Shown here piece after piece: positions 5,397 to 6,187 of a stretch of 6,187 nt of DNA. The DNA is taken from NCBI GenBank assembly GCA_903889605.1, contig CAISYK010000006.1, forward strand, positions 1-6,187, written 5' to 3'. Each line of letters starts with the position of its first letter. The stretch's first letter is position 1. Both the position numbers and the translations under genes were made by a program. The stretch comes from an uncultured Bacteroidota bacterium. Its GTDB lineage: Bacteria; Bacteroidota; Bacteroidia; 2-12-FULL-35-15. The notes below the pieces were generated by a model. It did no database searches. It had not been told where the DNA came from and worked only from the letters and a program-made list of their open reading frames with translations.

Positions 5397-6187
5397 ATGA
5401 TACAAAAAGTTCTGGATAATTTAAAGATTGCTTCACTCAATAAAATGCAGTTAGCTTCAATAGAAGCTGCTAAAAAGTCAAATGACATTATCCTTCTTTC
5501 TCCAACGGGTTCGGGAAAAACTTTGGGTTTTTTACTGCCGTTATTAAATAATTTAGATAAAGAAAAAACAGGTGTACAGGCTTTAATATTGGTGCCTTCA
5601 CGTGAACTGGCTCTGCAGATTGAATCAGTATTTAAATCAATGAGTACAGGTTTTAAAGTAAACTGCTGTTACGGCGGACATTCAACAAAAACTGAAAAAA
5701 ACAATTTTGAGCACCCGCCGGCAGTACTTGTCGGAACGCCGGGAAGAATAGCATTTCATATAAGACACAGCAGTTTTGACACCAACAATGTAAATACATT
5801 GGTATTAGATGAGTTTGATAAATCATTGGAATTTGGTTTTAAGGACGAGATGTCATTCATCATTGATCAGCTGAAAAAGTTAAATAAACGTATTTTGACT
5901 TCTGCAACCAAAATGGACGAAATTCCTTCATTTACTGGGGTAACTGACCCAATAGAACTTAATTATTTAAGCAATACTCCCGCCAAACTGCAGGGATTAA
6001 AATTAAAATTAGTTAAAGCTGATGGGAAAGATAAATTGGATACTCTATTTTCATTGATCTGCATGTTGGGCAATAAAGCTTCGCTGATTTTTTGTAATCA
6101 TCGGGAAGCTGTTGAACGGATAAGCGGTTTATTATGGAACAAAGGTTTGGCGCATGGGATTTTTCATGGCGGTATGGAGCAGGAAGA
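5397..6187 (+). CDS. DEAD-box-type ATP-dependent RNA helicase, 3' end outside window
   Basis: The first 263 residues of a superfamily 2 helicase are visible and remain open to the window edge. The ATG at 5397 is the first in the frame after a stop at 5376-5378, and the preceding bases are A-rich without a Shine-Dalgarno site. Motifs in order: a Q-motif-like NKMQ with Gln18, Walker A PTGSGKT (36-42), motif Ia PSRELALQ (67-74), GG in YGGH, TPGR (114-117), motif II DEFD (138-141), motif III SAT (169-171), then the start of the second RecA-like domain with SLIFCNHREAV (motif IV region) and FHGGMEQE at the edge. The expected product unwinds or remodels RNA in the cytoplasm, for example in ribosome assembly or RNA turnover. 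DEFD instead of DEAD is a variant I associate with a Bacteroidetes helicase group. The C-terminal region that would tell DbpA-, RhlE- and CshA-like types apart is missing, so no symbol is given. Confidence 0.92.
   Translation, partial: MIQKVLDNLKIASLNKMQLASIEAAKKSNDIILLSPTGSGKTLGFLLPLLNNLDKEKTGVQALILVPSRELALQIESVFKSMSTGFKVNCCYGGHSTKTEKNNFEHPPAVLVGTPGRIAFHIRHSSFDTNNVNTLVLDEFDKSLEFGFKDEMSFIIDQLKKLNKRILTSATKMDEIPSFTGVTDPIELNYLSNTPAKLQGLKLKLVKADGKDKLDTLFSLICMLGNKASLIFCNHREAVERISGLLWNKGLAHGIFHGGMEQE

Noticed and set aside
1..6187. CRISPR array, tRNA/rRNA gene, transposase or phage genes
   Set aside because: No regularly spaced repeats, no tRNA-like cloverleaf or rRNA sequence, and no mobile-element protein was recognised on either strand.
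1..6187. A new multi-gene system such as defence or secondary metabolism
   Set aside because: The four genes belong to recognisable hydrolase, glycosyltransferase, NUDIX and helicase families, lie in three transcription directions or units, and show no shared operon that would suggest one system.

Overview
The window is AT-rich bacterial DNA that most resembles the Sphingobacteriaceae branch of Bacteroidetes (Pedobacter/Mucilaginibacter-like). This placement is inferred from protein family architecture (a secreted GH3 plus serine-hydrolase fusion, a Bacteroidetes-type helicase with a DEFD box), A-rich start contexts without strong Shine-Dalgarno sites, and BshA in what appears to be a Gram-negative background. 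No database search was possible.

Layout: (1) 1-275 is AT-rich non-coding sequence with no supportable gene. (2) 276-3323 (+) encodes a 1015-residue exported protein that joins a NagZ-type family 3 beta-N-acetylglucosaminidase to a class-C beta-lactamase-fold serine hydrolase, most likely a two-step peptidoglycan-fragment hydrolase. (3) 3427-4566 (+) is bshA, the glycosyltransferase for the first step of bacillithiol synthesis. (4) 4575-5039 (-) is a small NUDIX hydrolase that converges on bshA with an 8-base gap. (5) 5040-5396 is a 357-base divergent intergenic region. It holds a three-armed inverted repeat ending in a T-run (terminator- or attenuator-like), a separate C-rich/G-rich hairpin typical of dispersed intergenic repeats, and a duplicated promoter-like octamer. 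(6) 5397 to the window end (+) is the first 263 residues of a DEAD-box-type RNA helicase, cut by the window edge.

The genes are mostly housekeeping. The GH3/serine hydrolase and bshA are co-directional (103-base gap) and both touch GlcNAc chemistry: one would release GlcNAc from cell-wall fragments, the other consumes UDP-GlcNAc. A functional link is only suggestive. The NUDIX and helicase genes have no evident pathway link to them. I find no convincing new multi-gene system. The parts most worth checking are the domain fusion with its unusual cysteine clusters, and the three-armed repeat in the last intergenic region.
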